A stretch of DNA of 64,000 nucleotides. Source: Plotosus lineatus (taxonomy: Eukaryota > Chordata > Actinopteri > Siluriformes > Plotosidae). Positions 52,348 through 63,029 of this stretch are shown piece after piece (the first letter of the stretch is position 1; every line of letters begins with the position of its first letter). A program made the translations under genes and the position numbers. The notes beneath the pieces were generated by a model. The model worked only from the letters and a program-made list of their open reading frames with translations, did not search any database and was not told the DNA's origin. The stretch spans positions 15,590,282 to 15,654,281 of the forward strand of contig CM045745.1 of the NCBI GenBank assembly GCA_024760905.1. The letters are read 5' to 3'.

Positions 52348-52662
52348 GTAAGGTAAGGTAAAGTCCTTTGGGCTTTTTACACCCGAGCCATTGCGGTTCA
52401 TCAGGCCGGTGCTTATCCCCGGTTTCCGTAGCGTGACGCGACCAGGAGTTCAACTCCCCCTGGATGGGACGCTAGTCCATCGCAGGTTACCTTCCCAGTA
52501 TATTTTTACTGGTACCCATTTATATTGCTGGGTGAACAGGGGCACACTTGTGGTTGAGACCTTGCCCAGGGGTCTTAGCACAGTGAGGGTCTGACTGGGA
52601 TTTGAACTCACAACCTCCTGATTATGAGCCCAGCACCCTAACCCCTATGCCACTGGTCCCAC
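52348..52662 (-). repeat. SINE-B copy 4, 9-bp target duplication
   Basis: TAATCAGCT flanks it (52339-52347, 52663-52671). The minus copy is nearly complete and very similar to copy 2, including the 3' part GGCTCGGGTGTAAAAAGCCC. Confidence 0.9.
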
Positions 52663-52888
52663 TAATCAGCTTGTGTTCAGCTACAATAATAAAGCAACAT
52701 AAAAAAATCAACACTAGTATTATTCATTCACGTTTTGTAAAAACCTTGCCCTGCTAGTGATGGCAGTGGATTCAGACCCCTCCTAGAAACACTGGATATG
52801 AGGCAGGAGGATCCTGAATGGGATGCCAGTTTTTCTCAGAGATCCTTGTACACATACTAGTACATTCACACATTTATTCACACCTATT

Positions 52889-53236
52889 TGTAGCAGTGGT
52901 GGCCTGGTGGTAAAGGGCATTGAATGGCTGATCCTAGGGTTGGGGGTTCGAGTCCCACTCTCCACAAGGTTGTCACCATCCCCCCCAGTGAAGCTAACTG
53001 GGTTATCAAAGGCCGGCCATGTCTCTCACTGTCTATGGTGAGAGGCATGTAAAAGAACCATTGCTGACTTTTGTAAAGAGTAGCTGCAAAGTCATCAGCG
53101 TGTTTCTGTCCCTTGATAAAAGGGTTGTGTCAGGAAGGGCATCCGATGTAAAAACCTATGTCAAATCAACTGTGCGAATCAGATGATTCACTGTGGCGAG
53201 CCCTGAAAAGGGAAAAGCCGAAAGGAAAACAAGATG
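52889..53236 (+). repeat. SINE-A copy 20, R-type tail, 13-bp target duplication
   Basis: ATTCACACCTATT and ATTCATACCTATT flank it (one mismatch). Head GTGGTGGCCTGGTGGTAAAG with B box GGTTCGAGTCC; tail GGGAAAAGCCGAAAGGAAAA. Confidence 0.92.
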
Positions 53237-53627
53237 ATTCATACCTATTAGTTTTTATTTCTATTAGCTATTTATAGCGATTAGCTATTATTTCTATCCC
53301 ATGCTCCAGTCTATTTGTTTTAAGCTGGGAGGATCCTGGAGGATCCCATTCGTGTTTTGAGATTGTAGTTGTATTTTGTTTATATTTTACTGTATTAATA
53401 ATATTTTTGGTGAATTAATACTAAAATTCATGATAATTAAATGTTAACTAATGCAGGTAGAATTATGCATTGTGCTGTGTTAACTAACACAGAGAAAGTG
53501 TTATTCTCTTGCTGTATAAAATATGATCATTACCATGCTATTCTGGGAAGCTTTTCAGCCAGAGTCGGCTATATCAGTCCAGAATCATAATAATGGATAA
53601 AACGGTTCAAAAAATGAACATTTATGC

Positions 53628-53630
53628 AAA

Positions 53631-53671
<41 letters not shown>

Positions 53672-53688
53672 TAATAATAATAATATAT
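53628..53688. repeat. (AAT)n microsatellite
   Basis: About 18 AAT units with an internal A run, directly before a SINE head. Confidence 0.9.
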
Positions 53689-54270
53689 GGGGCTGGTGGT
53701 CTAGTACAGTGGTCTCCAACCCCCGGGCCACGGACCGGTACAGGTCCATGAATCAGTTGGTACCGGGCTGCACAAGAAATAATCATTTATTTATGTTTTA
53801 TTTATTATCTTAGTCTGAACGATCTTTTATTCTTGAAAAAAAAAATTATTTTGAAAAATGGCCGGATCCTCTCTGTTACATGTCGGTCATTTGAGCGCTC
53901 AAATGTAACTCACAATGGGACAGCACATGAACAGAGGCGAGTTGGACATGTTTCAAACAATAGCGGGGATTTTGGGTGAGATTGAGTCTTCATTCTCCCT
54001 GCTGGTGCACCATCACCTGTGGTTTTTTTTTCAAGAAGAGTTCAAGTTTGATTAAAAATGTAACGCTTAATCCTGATTAGGGAGTCTGGTGCACATCTTT
54101 GCCGACTCTTGGCAAGGGCGGGGTATAATATTTACAATGTAAACAAGCCCCCCCCCACCCCACCCCCAACAGGCCATGGTGAAATTATCAAGCTTTGACT
54201 GGTCCGCGGTGATAAAAAGGTTGGGGACCACTAGTCTAGTGGATAGAGGTTGAACTCAGACGGACTATTG
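53689..54270 (+). repeat. tRNA-like SINE head fragment split by a hAT element
   Basis: GGGGCTGGTGGTCTAGT (53689-53705) resumes after the hAT element as GGATAGAGGTTGAACTC. Only the A-box end of a SINE-A-like head remains. Confidence 0.55.
53707..54233 (+). mobile_element. hAT MITE (MER5/Charlie-like ends)
   Basis: CAGTGGTCTCCAACCCCCGG on the left and, complemented, TAGTGGTCCCCAACCTTTTT on the right, with GTCTAGTA and GTCTAGTG as the 8-bp flanks. The sequence near the left end includes GGCCACGGACCGGTAC, and its inverted counterpart GACTGGTCCGCGGTGA lies near the right end. A short L2-tail-like stretch lies at 54058-54128. No coding remnant. Confidence 0.75.
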
Positions 54271-54469
54271 CATAAAGCAGATCTTTGATCATATGAAATC
54301 ACCCTGACTGATCTCATCTCATGAGTCTCCTCTCGAACAACACAAAGCAAGTTCACGATCTTTTAACCAGGGAAGAGAAGTGTGTAAAAGTTGGCCTGAT
54401 CACCTTTGGTCAAACACTAGGCCACCCTGTTTTAACCACCATTAGAAGTTCATCCCTCAAATAAGCTCT

Positions 54470-54885
54470 TCTATCTGGTGTTATCCAGAACACCTCCGAC
54501 AAAGACATCAAGTTAAGCAAGTCTTTAATTTGGAGAGCCCTTAATGGGATGAAGGCAGTTGTGAATGTCATGAGAAACCAAGCTCAGCTTTTCCTTCTTC
54601 TTTTATGGCTCTGAGTGCTAAACTCCCACCTCTCAATCCCAATAGTTGCTTGATGGCTGTTACACCAGGATACTGAGACAAGTCTTCACCATTGATCCAG
54701 ACAGGTGCATCAGAGATGAGATGCTGTATCTAGAGGTCCCAAGAGTGACAGGCAAGATTGCATACTGAAGAACGGGGCTCGCTGGTCACTGCTAGTGACA
54801 TCCTGAGCTGCCGGCAAGGAAAGTAATGCTCTGGACTCCCATGCATGGAGCCAAGGCCACGCAGCAAACCCAGAGGAACTAATAA
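54470..54885 (+). mobile_element. LINE remnant, post-RT region (third lineage)
   Basis: Frames read SDKDIKLSKSLIWRALNGMK, then DTETSLHH- and shifted VFTIDPDRCIRDEMLY, LEVPRVTGKIAY and LPARKVMLWTPMHG-like words. This is the C-terminal region of a LINE distinct from the RTE copies, and the reading is broken many times. Confidence 0.55.
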
Positions 54886-54952
54886 TGTGTACTAGTATGA
54901 TTGAGAAGGCAGTTTGGAAATGCTGACGGTGTGTCTCTCTGCAGATAACCTG

Positions 54953-54964
54953 AGAGAGCGAGAG

Positions 54965-55003
<39 letters not shown>
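54953..55003. repeat. (GA)n microsatellite
   Basis: About 24 GA units with CGA interruptions at the start. Confidence 0.95.
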
Positions 55004-55006
<3 letters not shown>

Positions 55007-55260
55007 CGCATGCTGGGCTCATAATTTGGAGGATGGACATTTGAATCCCTGCTAGCACTCAACATGTTGTTACAATAATCCAGAAAGCTACAACATTGAC
55101 CTGCCACAAGGTGGAATAATATGTCTATGATTATATGTATACATATAATACTTTCCGCAGTTAATAGGGACTGAGACCCCCACCCCCCGCGACCACTTAT
55201 TGCCACGAAGTAGGATCGACCCCTCTGACTGACGTATACGTATATGTATATTTGTATATC

Positions 55261-55514
55261 ATCATCAGTTCATTTTCTGTAACCGCTTAATCCTAATTTG
55301 GGTCGCGGGGAGGCTGGTGCCCATCCCAGCCAACTTTGGTCGAGGGCAGAGTACACCCTGGACAGCTCACCAGGCCATCGCAGGGCGGAAACATGCCGAC
55401 GGCTTTGCAGCCTACTCTTCACGAAAGTCAGCAATGGTTCTTTTACACCTCACACCATAGACAGTGGGAGACATGGCCAGCCTTTGATAACCCAGTTATC
55501 TGCACTGGGGTTAT
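55261..55514 (-). repeat. SINE-A copy 21, L-type tail, head-truncated
   Basis: Minus copy with tail complement TTTTCTGTAACCGCTTAAT; the copy stops at CTGCACTGGGG before the tRNA-like head. It lies inside the T2 MITE. Short ATATGTATAT-like flanks do not give a clear duplication. Confidence 0.85.
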
Positions 55515-55702
55515 ATGTGTATATAATATCAATAAATACGTATTCAATGTTCTAAATGCTTATAGTAAAAATTTAGGATTCAGGGTGACTTCACTCATGG
55601 CTGAGGAACCTCTCCCTGGACCTCTCCCAACAGGCTCTATCTCGTGCGAGGCTTGGCCAGTTGTGCCCTAGGCACTGAGTCAGGTCATCGTGCCATCTTG
55701 TT

Positions 55703-55771
55703 TTTATTTTTGAGTGTTTAATTTTTATTATCCAAAAACAAGATAATAAAAATTAAACACTCAAAAATAAA
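55703..55771. repeat. Perfect 30-bp inverted repeat with 9-base loop
   Basis: The arms 55703-55732 and 55742-55771 are exact complements. The right arm is normal T2 MITE sequence (ATTAAACACTCAAAAATAAA); the left arm is an inverted extra copy. Confidence 0.95.
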
Positions 55772-56047
55772 GCATAAAATGTAAAGAAAATATAAATACT
55801 CACACATGCAGACGGGCGTGCACGCACTCAGATCCGCACCTCACATAAAAATGTAAGTAGTTTTGTTGGGTTGGGTTTTTTTTGCATAATTGGCCTTGTT
55901 TTGCGGCATTTTCCCTTAACTTTTCCCCTATTTTCCCTTAATTTCCTTATTTTTTTATTTCTCAATGAATATATTTGAAAAACTTGTGATGCACTGAAGC
56001 CGCAGAAACAGAAGCACGCAGTAGCGAGGTATCACTGTATTGGTATA

Positions 56048-56839
56048 CAGACACTCTCCGACTTGTGTTCATTCGTTTTAGGTGTTTTTCGATTTTACGT
56101 TTTTTTAAAAAAAAAAGTCAAATTTTGAGTTCAGCGTGCTCTCTAGTACGAGGCGTAACTATGTAGTCCACTGACGTAATACGCTACTTCCGCATGACGC
56201 TCCGTCCATTGTTTACAAACGACAGACTGAACGTGCCCCTCCTTCTTCCCAGTTCACTGCGTGTTACCCTTGTGTTAAGACATCGTCTCTGTAATCTTTG
56301 TGTTTACACTGTTTTGCAGACTTTTGTAACTCTAAGCAAATATAGTTGGTCAGAAGCGTAAGCCTACAAGTCATAGTGGTAATCAGAAAAAGCGGCAAGC
56401 CATCTCATTAGAAAAGAAGATGGCTCTTATCAAGAAAATTGATACTGGCGAAAAACACGTGAATGTTGCACGTTTCTTCCAAATTGCTCCGTCGACCATC
56501 GAAACCAGCAGAAAGATCGCATCATAGAGAATGTTAAAGGTTATATTTAATACTGTATTTGATGTTTGATGCGTGAATTTGATTAAAATGTATCTATTTC
56601 AAATTATTTTGCTTGAATTTAATGTATTTGAAATTATATATTTGATATTATTTTACAATGTTATGTTTATAATAATTGATTTCGGGGTGTTTTATGAGAT
56701 ATGCTAATGGTATTTATGGATGTATAGTACAGTCTGAATGTCATACGCCACTGGAACATACAGTAACGACTTAGGTTTTTTTTCAACTTTATGTTCGGTC
56801 GTCCGGAACCGAACAAAAACGTAAGTCGGGGAGTGTCTG
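56048..56839 (+). mobile_element. pogo/Tigger-like element family T4, complete ends
   Basis: CAGACACTCTCCGACTTGTG on the left; the complement of the right end is CAGACACTCCCCGACTTACG. TA is duplicated (56046-56047, 56840-56841). Total 792 bases, far shorter than an autonomous element of about 2-3 kb, with a transposase N-terminal remnant inside. Confidence 0.85.
56345..56527 (+). pseudogene. Tigger transposase N-terminal helix-turn-helix remnant
   Basis: The open frame reads VGQKRKPTSHSGNQKKRQAI, SLEKKMALIKKIDTGEKHVN and VARFFQIAPSTIETSRKIAS, then TAG. This is the psq/CENP-B type DNA-binding start of a pogo/Tigger transposase. The DDE catalytic domain and the C terminus are deleted. No good ATG precedes it in frame within the first codons. 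Confidence 0.75.
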
Positions 56840-56841
56840 TA

Positions 56842-58567
56842 TATATATTTTGGGCTGAATAAATGAATTGTACTTCATTCATGTACATTGGTTTCATTCA
56901 CGAATTAAACAGACACTAAACAGCCTTAACTTTCTCAGTATTCAGACATTTACTCTTTCATTCTTTCTGGATGGATCACAAAAGTGGAGAAAGCACGCCC
57001 TTTCGTTGCTAGTTTTCTTAGGTGTGAAGCCTGCGCTCCTGAAGCTGTAACTCGGAGTGTCTCCTGCCTCTCTGACACACACTCCAGATATAAGAACTTT
57101 TAAACATTTCTCCAAAAGCCCAAAATGATTCTTATTATGTTTTATATTTTGTGATGGAGCAATGGCAAGTGGGGTGAGGGAGTGAAGGTTAGCCACCCAC
57201 ACTCTGGAGAACAAGTCTCTCTTTCTTCAGGCTTCAGACTGTTTGCTTTAGAGTGGACCAAGTGGAAAGAATCAAAGGCAGCTCAAGCAGATGAAATGTA
57301 ACACAGAGAAAGTTTTTCTTTTTTCTTGTCCATGCATAACAATTTATTTTTCATTTGAACAACTAAAAGGTGGTTTTGGTCCTGAATCAAACGGATGGAA
57401 GAAAAAAACCCCCAAAAGAAATATGAAGTTGAACTGATGCATGATATTCTTATCAGAAGATGTAACTACTGAGCTCTACCACTAGACCTGCAAACATCTA
57501 TAGGAGCATTTCAGACAGTATTTCAAGGATTGGGTCTCTCATCCCTGTCTTTATGTTGACTTTAAGCGCCGTTGTGTATTGTAGGGACCAGAATGGAAAA
57601 GTTCAAAGGTAATCTTCTGGTTTGCCACTAGATTTTTCCAGAGAGCTCCATGAACAGTGGCTTGGTAGTATAAAATGACCTTTTCCATACTAATAGCTTG
57701 TGTAATCACTCTCCCACACACTGACTGTGTGGCTAGACTGCCCAAAGGGCACAATTATTCTCAACGTTATTTCTCTTTTACTGTTTTCTTTGGTATTCCA
57801 CTCCTTTTTGGAACGCAGGATTGCTCTTGCGAGCTGAATGTAGTGGCTTATACGGGACTGATTCTAATCAACAGTCATTTTCCTCCATATGTGCCCGCTG
57901 ACTCTGCTGCCACCGCTGCCCCATTTTCCTGTAACTTTTTTATTTTTGAAGTTTGTCTCTGAGGCCACGTTATTTGAGTGCCACGTTATTTTGGTAATAG
58001 TGGAGAAGGACAATGAGGCAAAGGGTGTCAAAGTGTCTTGATCTTTTGGTTCTTGACTCCCTCTGTTTTCTTTTTCTTCAACGCACACACGCATAGACAA
58101 ACACACAAACTGTCAGACACACATTCCTGCTTTCCCACCCTCCAGTACGGAAAGTGATGAAGTTCCAAACAACATTATCACCCACACATGGCACGGTGAG
58201 CGTAGGTCACCAGTCTTACATCATTATTAACTCTGTGCTTGTTTTATGTGCCATGGACACGCCTGGCTGGATTACCGGACCAATGACAAGTACAAGTATC
58301 ACCCACAAGCAGCGCTGTGTCCCGCCAGCACTTCCCTCAGTTTGATTTATTATTTCCATTTAATGTGTCAAATGGGTCTTGTTCTTTCTTTTCATTCACA
58401 AACGAGCAAACAAAAAAAAAGCATCCACCCCATTTTAACAAACAATAACACTCCTTTCCTGTCAAACAGAGTTAAGATCTTAAGAGTTTGTCTTACTCAC
58501 AATATTGCTAGTTCACATATGAGTGATGTCCTGTTCAGCAGAGTACATGAACTCATTGTAAAAGTAA

Positions 58568-58570
<3 letters not shown>
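56842..58570. other. Intergenic sequence, no element recognised
   Basis: About 1.7 kb without repeats. Short open frames on both strands carry no recognisable product. Confidence 0.45.

Positions 58571-58645
<75 letters not shown>
58571..58645. repeat. (GT)n microsatellite
   Basis: About 37 uninterrupted GT units. Confidence 0.97.
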
Positions 58646-58649
<4 letters not shown>

Positions 58650-58689
58650 TTTCAATGGTCATTAATTGAATTCGGAAAGTCTGGAAAGA

Positions 58690-58906
58690 CTGGAGCAGTA
58701 GTAGCTTGGTGGTAAAGGTGCTAGATCACTGATCCTAAGGTTGGGGGTTCAAGCCTCACTCTCTACAGGTTGTCATTGCCCCCCCCCCCACCACCACCAG
58801 TGCAGCTAACTGGGTTATCAAAGGCCGGCCATGTCTCTCACTGTCTATGGTTTGAAGCTGTAAGAAGGCTTGGGTGTAAAAAGCTCAACAGACTTATCTT
58901 TACCCA
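58690..58906 (+). repeat. SINE-A copy 22 fused to a SINE-B tail
   Basis: SINE-A head and body (B box GGTTCAAGCCT, then CACTGTCTATGG) stop near 58853 and run into the SINE-B 3' end GCTTGGGTGTAAAAAGCTCA with ACTTATCTTTACC. Confidence 0.75.
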
Positions 58907-59077
58907 GCTAAGTTCAGGTTAAAATTGGAGTTGTGGGAGACAATGCTACTCGATGTGCTGCCATGCTGCCCAAAGTACTGATTTGATTTAATTCCCGGGC
59001 TCGGAGTGTTTTTGTGTAGTGTTTGCGTGAGCTTCCTCCGGGTACTCTGGTTTGCTTCCACAGTAAAAAAAAAAAAC

Positions 59078-59410
59078 GAGGGCAGTGGTGGCAGGTGGTA
59101 AAGGTGTTGGTTCACTGATCCCAAGGTTGTGAGTTCAAGCCCCACTCTCAATGGGTTGTCATTGTCGCCCCCAGTGCAGATAACTGGGTTATCAAAGGCC
59201 GGCCATGTCTCTCACTGTCTGTGATGTGAGGCTGTAAAAGAACCATTGTTGACTTTCGACAAGAGTAGCTGCATAGCTGTCAGCGTGTTTCTGCCATGCG
59301 ATAGCCTGAGAGCTGTCCAGGGTGTACTCTGGTGTATTCTACCCTTGCCTAGCGTCAGCTGAGATGGCTGCCAACCACCTCGCGACCCTAATTAGGATCA
59401 AGCGGTTCTG
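59078..59410 (+). repeat. SINE-A copy 23, L-type tail
   Basis: Head GGCAGTGGTGGCAGGTGGTA, B box GAGTTCAAGCCC, L-type body (TTTCGACAAGAGTAGC), tail CCTAATTAGGATCAAGCGG. Part of the block repeated at 62.4-62.96 kb. Confidence 0.88.
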
Positions 59411-59695
59411 ACTGTTCATGGTGGCATAGTGGTTAACACTATGGTCCTGGTATTGAATCCTGTGTTCGACAACGCCGTTTTTTTCACCCACAGTCCAAAG
59501 ACATGCACATTTGGCTAATTGGCTGTTTGAAATGGCCCCTAGATGTGAATGTGAGTGTAAATGGTTATGTACATGTTCTCCTGTGATGATCTGGTAAGTT
59601 GCTCATGGTGTTGCAGTGTTGGCTGAGATAAGCTCCAGCCTCCCCATGACACTAATATAATTAAGCAGTTCGGTATATGAGTCACATGAGTGAAT
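59411..59695 (+). repeat. SINE-C copy
   Basis: Head GGTGGCATAGTGGTTAACAC, centre CACAGTCCAAAGACATGCAC, and an L2-type tail with TAATTAAGCAGTTCGG. It follows SINE-A copy 23 directly. Confidence 0.75.
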
Positions 59696-59699
59696 GTGT

Positions 59700-60540
59700 G
59701 CGTACCAAAGGACTCAGTGACTGAATGAATAATTTGCTGTCTACCCAAAATACCATGAATAATAAAATGGTATGATGACACTTATCGGTGGTAAGAGGAG
59801 AATAATCACTTTTTTGTATTTTTTAGAGAAAGTTGCGGAAGAGTCTAGTTTCGTGTAAACTTCCTGTAATTATTTCTGCACTGAAGACCGCTGCACAGTA
59901 TCTGAATCTTAACTATGTGTACAGGTTGAAATGGCACCCTGAGTGTATCCAAAATGAAATCCTCCATTAAAACCTTTCACTCTTTGCCAGTCCATCATCT
60001 TGCAATAAAACATCTGATAAATTACTGCCTCCTGTCACATCTGAACCGCAGACTCCATCCCAGTGAGAGTGATTTATTAGGCTCCCTCTCTCCCTCTTTC
60101 TTTTCCTTCATCCCTCTTTCCTCCACTGCTTCGATGATCTCTGATTAGCTCGGTTACTTTTCCAGACCATGTAGTGGTGTGAGTCCAGAATCGTCCAGAA
60201 GACCCTGCAAAAAAAAAAAATCCTCAGATGTGGCTTTGATTTCTTTCTGCTGCTCTAAATGGTCTGTGACATTGAGTGCAATAGAACCCCTTCGGTCTGG
60301 TGATTTTGGTCTTGCTGGCTTTCTCTCCATCTTCCCCTAAAAATGTTCAGATTTCTGCCTGTTCAGTGCATCAGTAGACTTGTGCTAAGAACCAGATTAA
60401 TACAGCAATATACTGTATATAAGAGACACAGAGTTTAACATTTAATGTTATAAGTTTATTTTACTTACACACACAAAATAGTATTTACAAAATTAAGGGG
60501 TTTCAAATACATTTTTGGTAAGGGAGAGTTGGACTATTAA
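59700..60540. other. Intergenic sequence, no element recognised
   Basis: About 840 bases without a recognised feature. Confidence 0.4.
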
Positions 60541-60566
60541 CTACCATAGATTTCTTAGAAACATAG

Positions 60567-60569
<3 letters not shown>

Positions 60570-60652
<83 letters not shown>
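60570..60652. repeat. (TA)n microsatellite
   Basis: About 41 TA units. Confidence 0.97.
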
Positions 60653-60654
<2 letters not shown>

Positions 60655-60656
<2 letters not shown>

Positions 60657-60848
60657 GATTTTCTGAGTAGATCCTTCCGTAGGAGAGTGCTCAATACTTT
60701 TTGGTAGAGCAAATAAACAAAAATAAAAGGACAGGACAAAGACTTTCTATTGAAACTCCATTTATCACTACAGATCTGTTTCGAGGGGTGGTGAAACCAT
60801 CCTTTCTCTTCAGGTGATTATAGAAGAAGTCCTGTCCTTTTATTTTTG

Positions 60849-60850
<2 letters not shown>
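60655..60850 (-). mobile_element. Penelope-like element terminal remnant (tentative)
   Basis: The segment between two (TA)n arrays contains a 22-bp perfect inverted repeat (60716-60737 and 60829-60850) enclosing a hammerhead-type motif on the minus strand. From published work, Penelope-like retroelements carry minimal hammerhead ribozymes in their terminal repeats. No protein-coding part of such an element is present, so the assignment rests on the motif. Confidence 0.4.
60764..60818 (-). ncRNA. Hammerhead ribozyme candidate (minimal type I)
   Basis: On the minus strand the order is: stem I strand ATCAC; core CTGAAGA (CUGANGA consensus); stem II opening with G and closing with C (TGGT/ACCA and GG/CC pairs around a TTC loop, with an AA/CC mismatch); core GAAA; a very short stem III (CAG-AT-CTG); TA before the predicted cleavage point; then GTGAT, which pairs with ATCAC. 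Every invariant core base is present. Short stem III is typical of hammerheads in Penelope-like elements. Confidence 0.6.

Positions 60851-60901
<51 letters not shown>
60851..60901. repeat. (TA)n microsatellite
   Basis: About 25 TA units, ending at the terminus of a Tigger-like element. Confidence 0.97.
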
Positions 60902-60904
<3 letters not shown>

Positions 60905-61325
60905 TCAGCCCTCTACTTACGAAAGCCTCTGAATACGAAAAATCCAGGTTATGAAAAACAGTTTTCCTAAATTTTCGTCCTCTGCACACGAAACAACCTC
61001 TTCTTATGAAAAGCGCAAAATGCGCCATTCAAAAATTCAAACAATGCGCGAGTTGCTCTCTCATTGGCTGTCTCCCAATATCCCGCCCCACTGGCCTCCC
61101 ATTGGCTAGGAGGGATGACGCAGCTCCTTCCCATTGGCTATCTCTCAACATCACACCCCGCTGGCCTCCTATTGGCTAGGAAGGGATGACGCTGTCGTTC
61201 CAACTTTGTTCAATTTGAGTGTGAACCGTGTTCATGTTTGTGTGTCATTCCAACTGTATTTTATGGCTCAGGCTTTTAAACTTCCATAAACATTTGTAAG
61301 ATTATAACTCTGCTAAGAAGACATG
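60902..61325 (+). mobile_element. pogo/Tigger-like element family T3, left part
   Basis: CAGTCAGCCCTCTACTTACG next to TA is the terminal repeat missing from the copy at 5990. CTCTGAATACGAAAAATCC and CATTGGCTGTCTCCCAATAT are shared with it. A CATTGGCT-containing unit is tandemly duplicated (about 61061-61120 and 61131-61185). The right end is absent. Confidence 0.75.
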
Positions 61326-61329
61326 GTCA

Positions 61330-61553
<224 letters not shown>

Positions 61554-61834
61554 ACATTTATAGTCCCTTAGTGAACAATTTTTATTGGCTTTTCTGTGTT
61601 TGAGGTGGTTAGACCAAGATTCTGAAACGGACCGGTCAAAATGTTTCTGATGGTGAAGTTAATAAAGCGAGGGAAAGTAACAAAGATGATTATTTTTTCA
61701 TTGCCTCATTTTCAGTGACCACTTTATTGGGGTCAACTTCGAGTGGATACAGATGAACTTTAGCCATAAGACAAAAATGCCGTGACATTTTAATCCATCG
61801 CACACACATTCGCTCCCATTCAAGCATGTGCCAA

Positions 61835-61952
61835 ACCTCTTAATCCTATAAGGGTCACAGGGAGTTTGAGCCCATCTCATCTGACACTGGATAAAGTACA
61901 CCCTGAACAGCTTGCTAGAGCATTTCAAGATCAACACACTAACGCATACATA

Positions 61953-62025
<73 letters not shown>

Positions 62026-62125
62026 AGTGATTTACATTCACACTCAAAGCTAGGGCCATTCAAGATAGCTAAACCATTTCCTGGCATCTATTTTGAGGGT
62101 GGGAGGAAACACACATGGGTATCTA
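61835..62125 (-). repeat. SINE-C copy with internal (CA)n expansion
   Basis: Tail side: CTCTTAATCCTATAAGGGTC and AGTACACCCTGAACAGC. A (CA)n run at 61958-62023 sits where other copies read CACACTCACA, followed by the centre (TTCACACTCAAAGCTAGGG). Confidence 0.7.
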
Positions 62126-62156
62126 CAGTAATTAATAGACAGTAGCCTGAACCTTT

Positions 62157-62457
62157 TGTGCCTGGTGGGGTCATGGTTAGGGTGCTGGGCTCATGATTAA
62201 GAGGTCATGAGTTTGGATCCCGGCAGCAAACCCAAAATTCAAAGATCCCTTGGCAAGTTTTCCAGCAAAGGTTTGTCCCTGTCCATCCAACAGAACAAAT
62301 GTACCACTAAATTTAGGAACATAACCTGCAATGGATTAACGTCCCATCCAGGAGGAGTTTAACTTTAGACACTTCAATCTACAGAAACGTAAACACACTC
62401 TGGCCTCATAAGCCAGAAGGCTTGGGTGTAAAAAGCTCAACAGACTTATCTTTACCT
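62157..62457 (+). repeat. SINE-B copy 5
   Basis: Diverged head (GGGGTCATGGTTAGGGTGCT, CATGAGTTTGGATCCC), body with GTCCATCCAACAGAACAAAT, and 3' part GCTTGGGTGTAAAAAGCTCA. It represents a subfamily different from copies 1-4. Confidence 0.8.
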
Positions 62458-62624
62458 CCCTAAGTTCACGTTAAAATCGGAGCTGTGGGAGATCAATGCT
62501 ACCCGATGTACTGCCATGCTGCCCAAAGTACTGATTTAATTCCCGGGCTCGGAGTGTTTTTGTGTAGCGTTTGCTTGAGCTTCCTCCGGGTACTCTGGTT
62601 TGCTTCCACAATAAAAAAAAAAAA
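62458..62624 (+). repeat. Linker shared with 58.9-59.08 kb
   Basis: GGGAGATCAATGCTACCCGA, TGCCATGCTGCCCAAAGTAC and GAGCTTCCTCCGGGTACTCT match 58907-59077 closely. The last part is SINE-C centre sequence. Confidence 0.8.
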
Positions 62625-62955
62625 ATGAGGGCAATGGTGGCTGGTGGTAAAGGTGCTGGTTCACTGATCCCAAGGTTGGGGTTCAAGCCCCACTCTCAAT
62701 GGGTTGTCACTGTCATCCCCAGTGAAGCTAACTGGGTTATCAAAGGCCGGCCATGGCTCTCACTGTTTATGGTGTAAGGCTGTAAAAGAACCATTGCTGA
62801 CTTTCGTCGGCAGTAGGCTGCCTAGCCATTAGTGTGTTTCTGCCCTGTGATGGCCTGGCGAGCTGTCCAGAGTGTATCATCTGTTCACCCAGAGTATGCT
62901 GAGATGGGTAAAAGCCTCCCTATGACCCTAATTAGGATTAAGTGTCTTAGAACAT
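62625..62955 (+). repeat. SINE-A copy 24, L-type tail
   Basis: Head GGCAATGGTGGCTGGTGGTA, B box GGGTTCAAGCCC-like, L-type body and tail CCCTAATTAGGATTAAGTG with AAATGAATGAAC. Confidence 0.87.
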
Positions 62956-63029
62956 AAATGAATGAACAACAACAACAGTAGTATTTATTGCTGCAGTTGT
63001 TTATTCACTGACGGTAGTAATAAAACAAA

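Larger units (their letters stand above)
55149..56037 (+). mobile_element. pogo/Tigger-like MITE family T2, copy 4, with SINE and inverted duplication
   Basis: It starts truncated at ACTTTCCGCAGTTAATAGGG and ends GCAGTAGCGAGGTATCACTG next to TA. The family interior (ATATCAATAAATACGTATTC, AATTGGCCTTGTT) is interrupted by SINE-A copy 21 (55261-55514) and by a foreign segment with a 30-bp hairpin (55574-55771). Confidence 0.8.
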
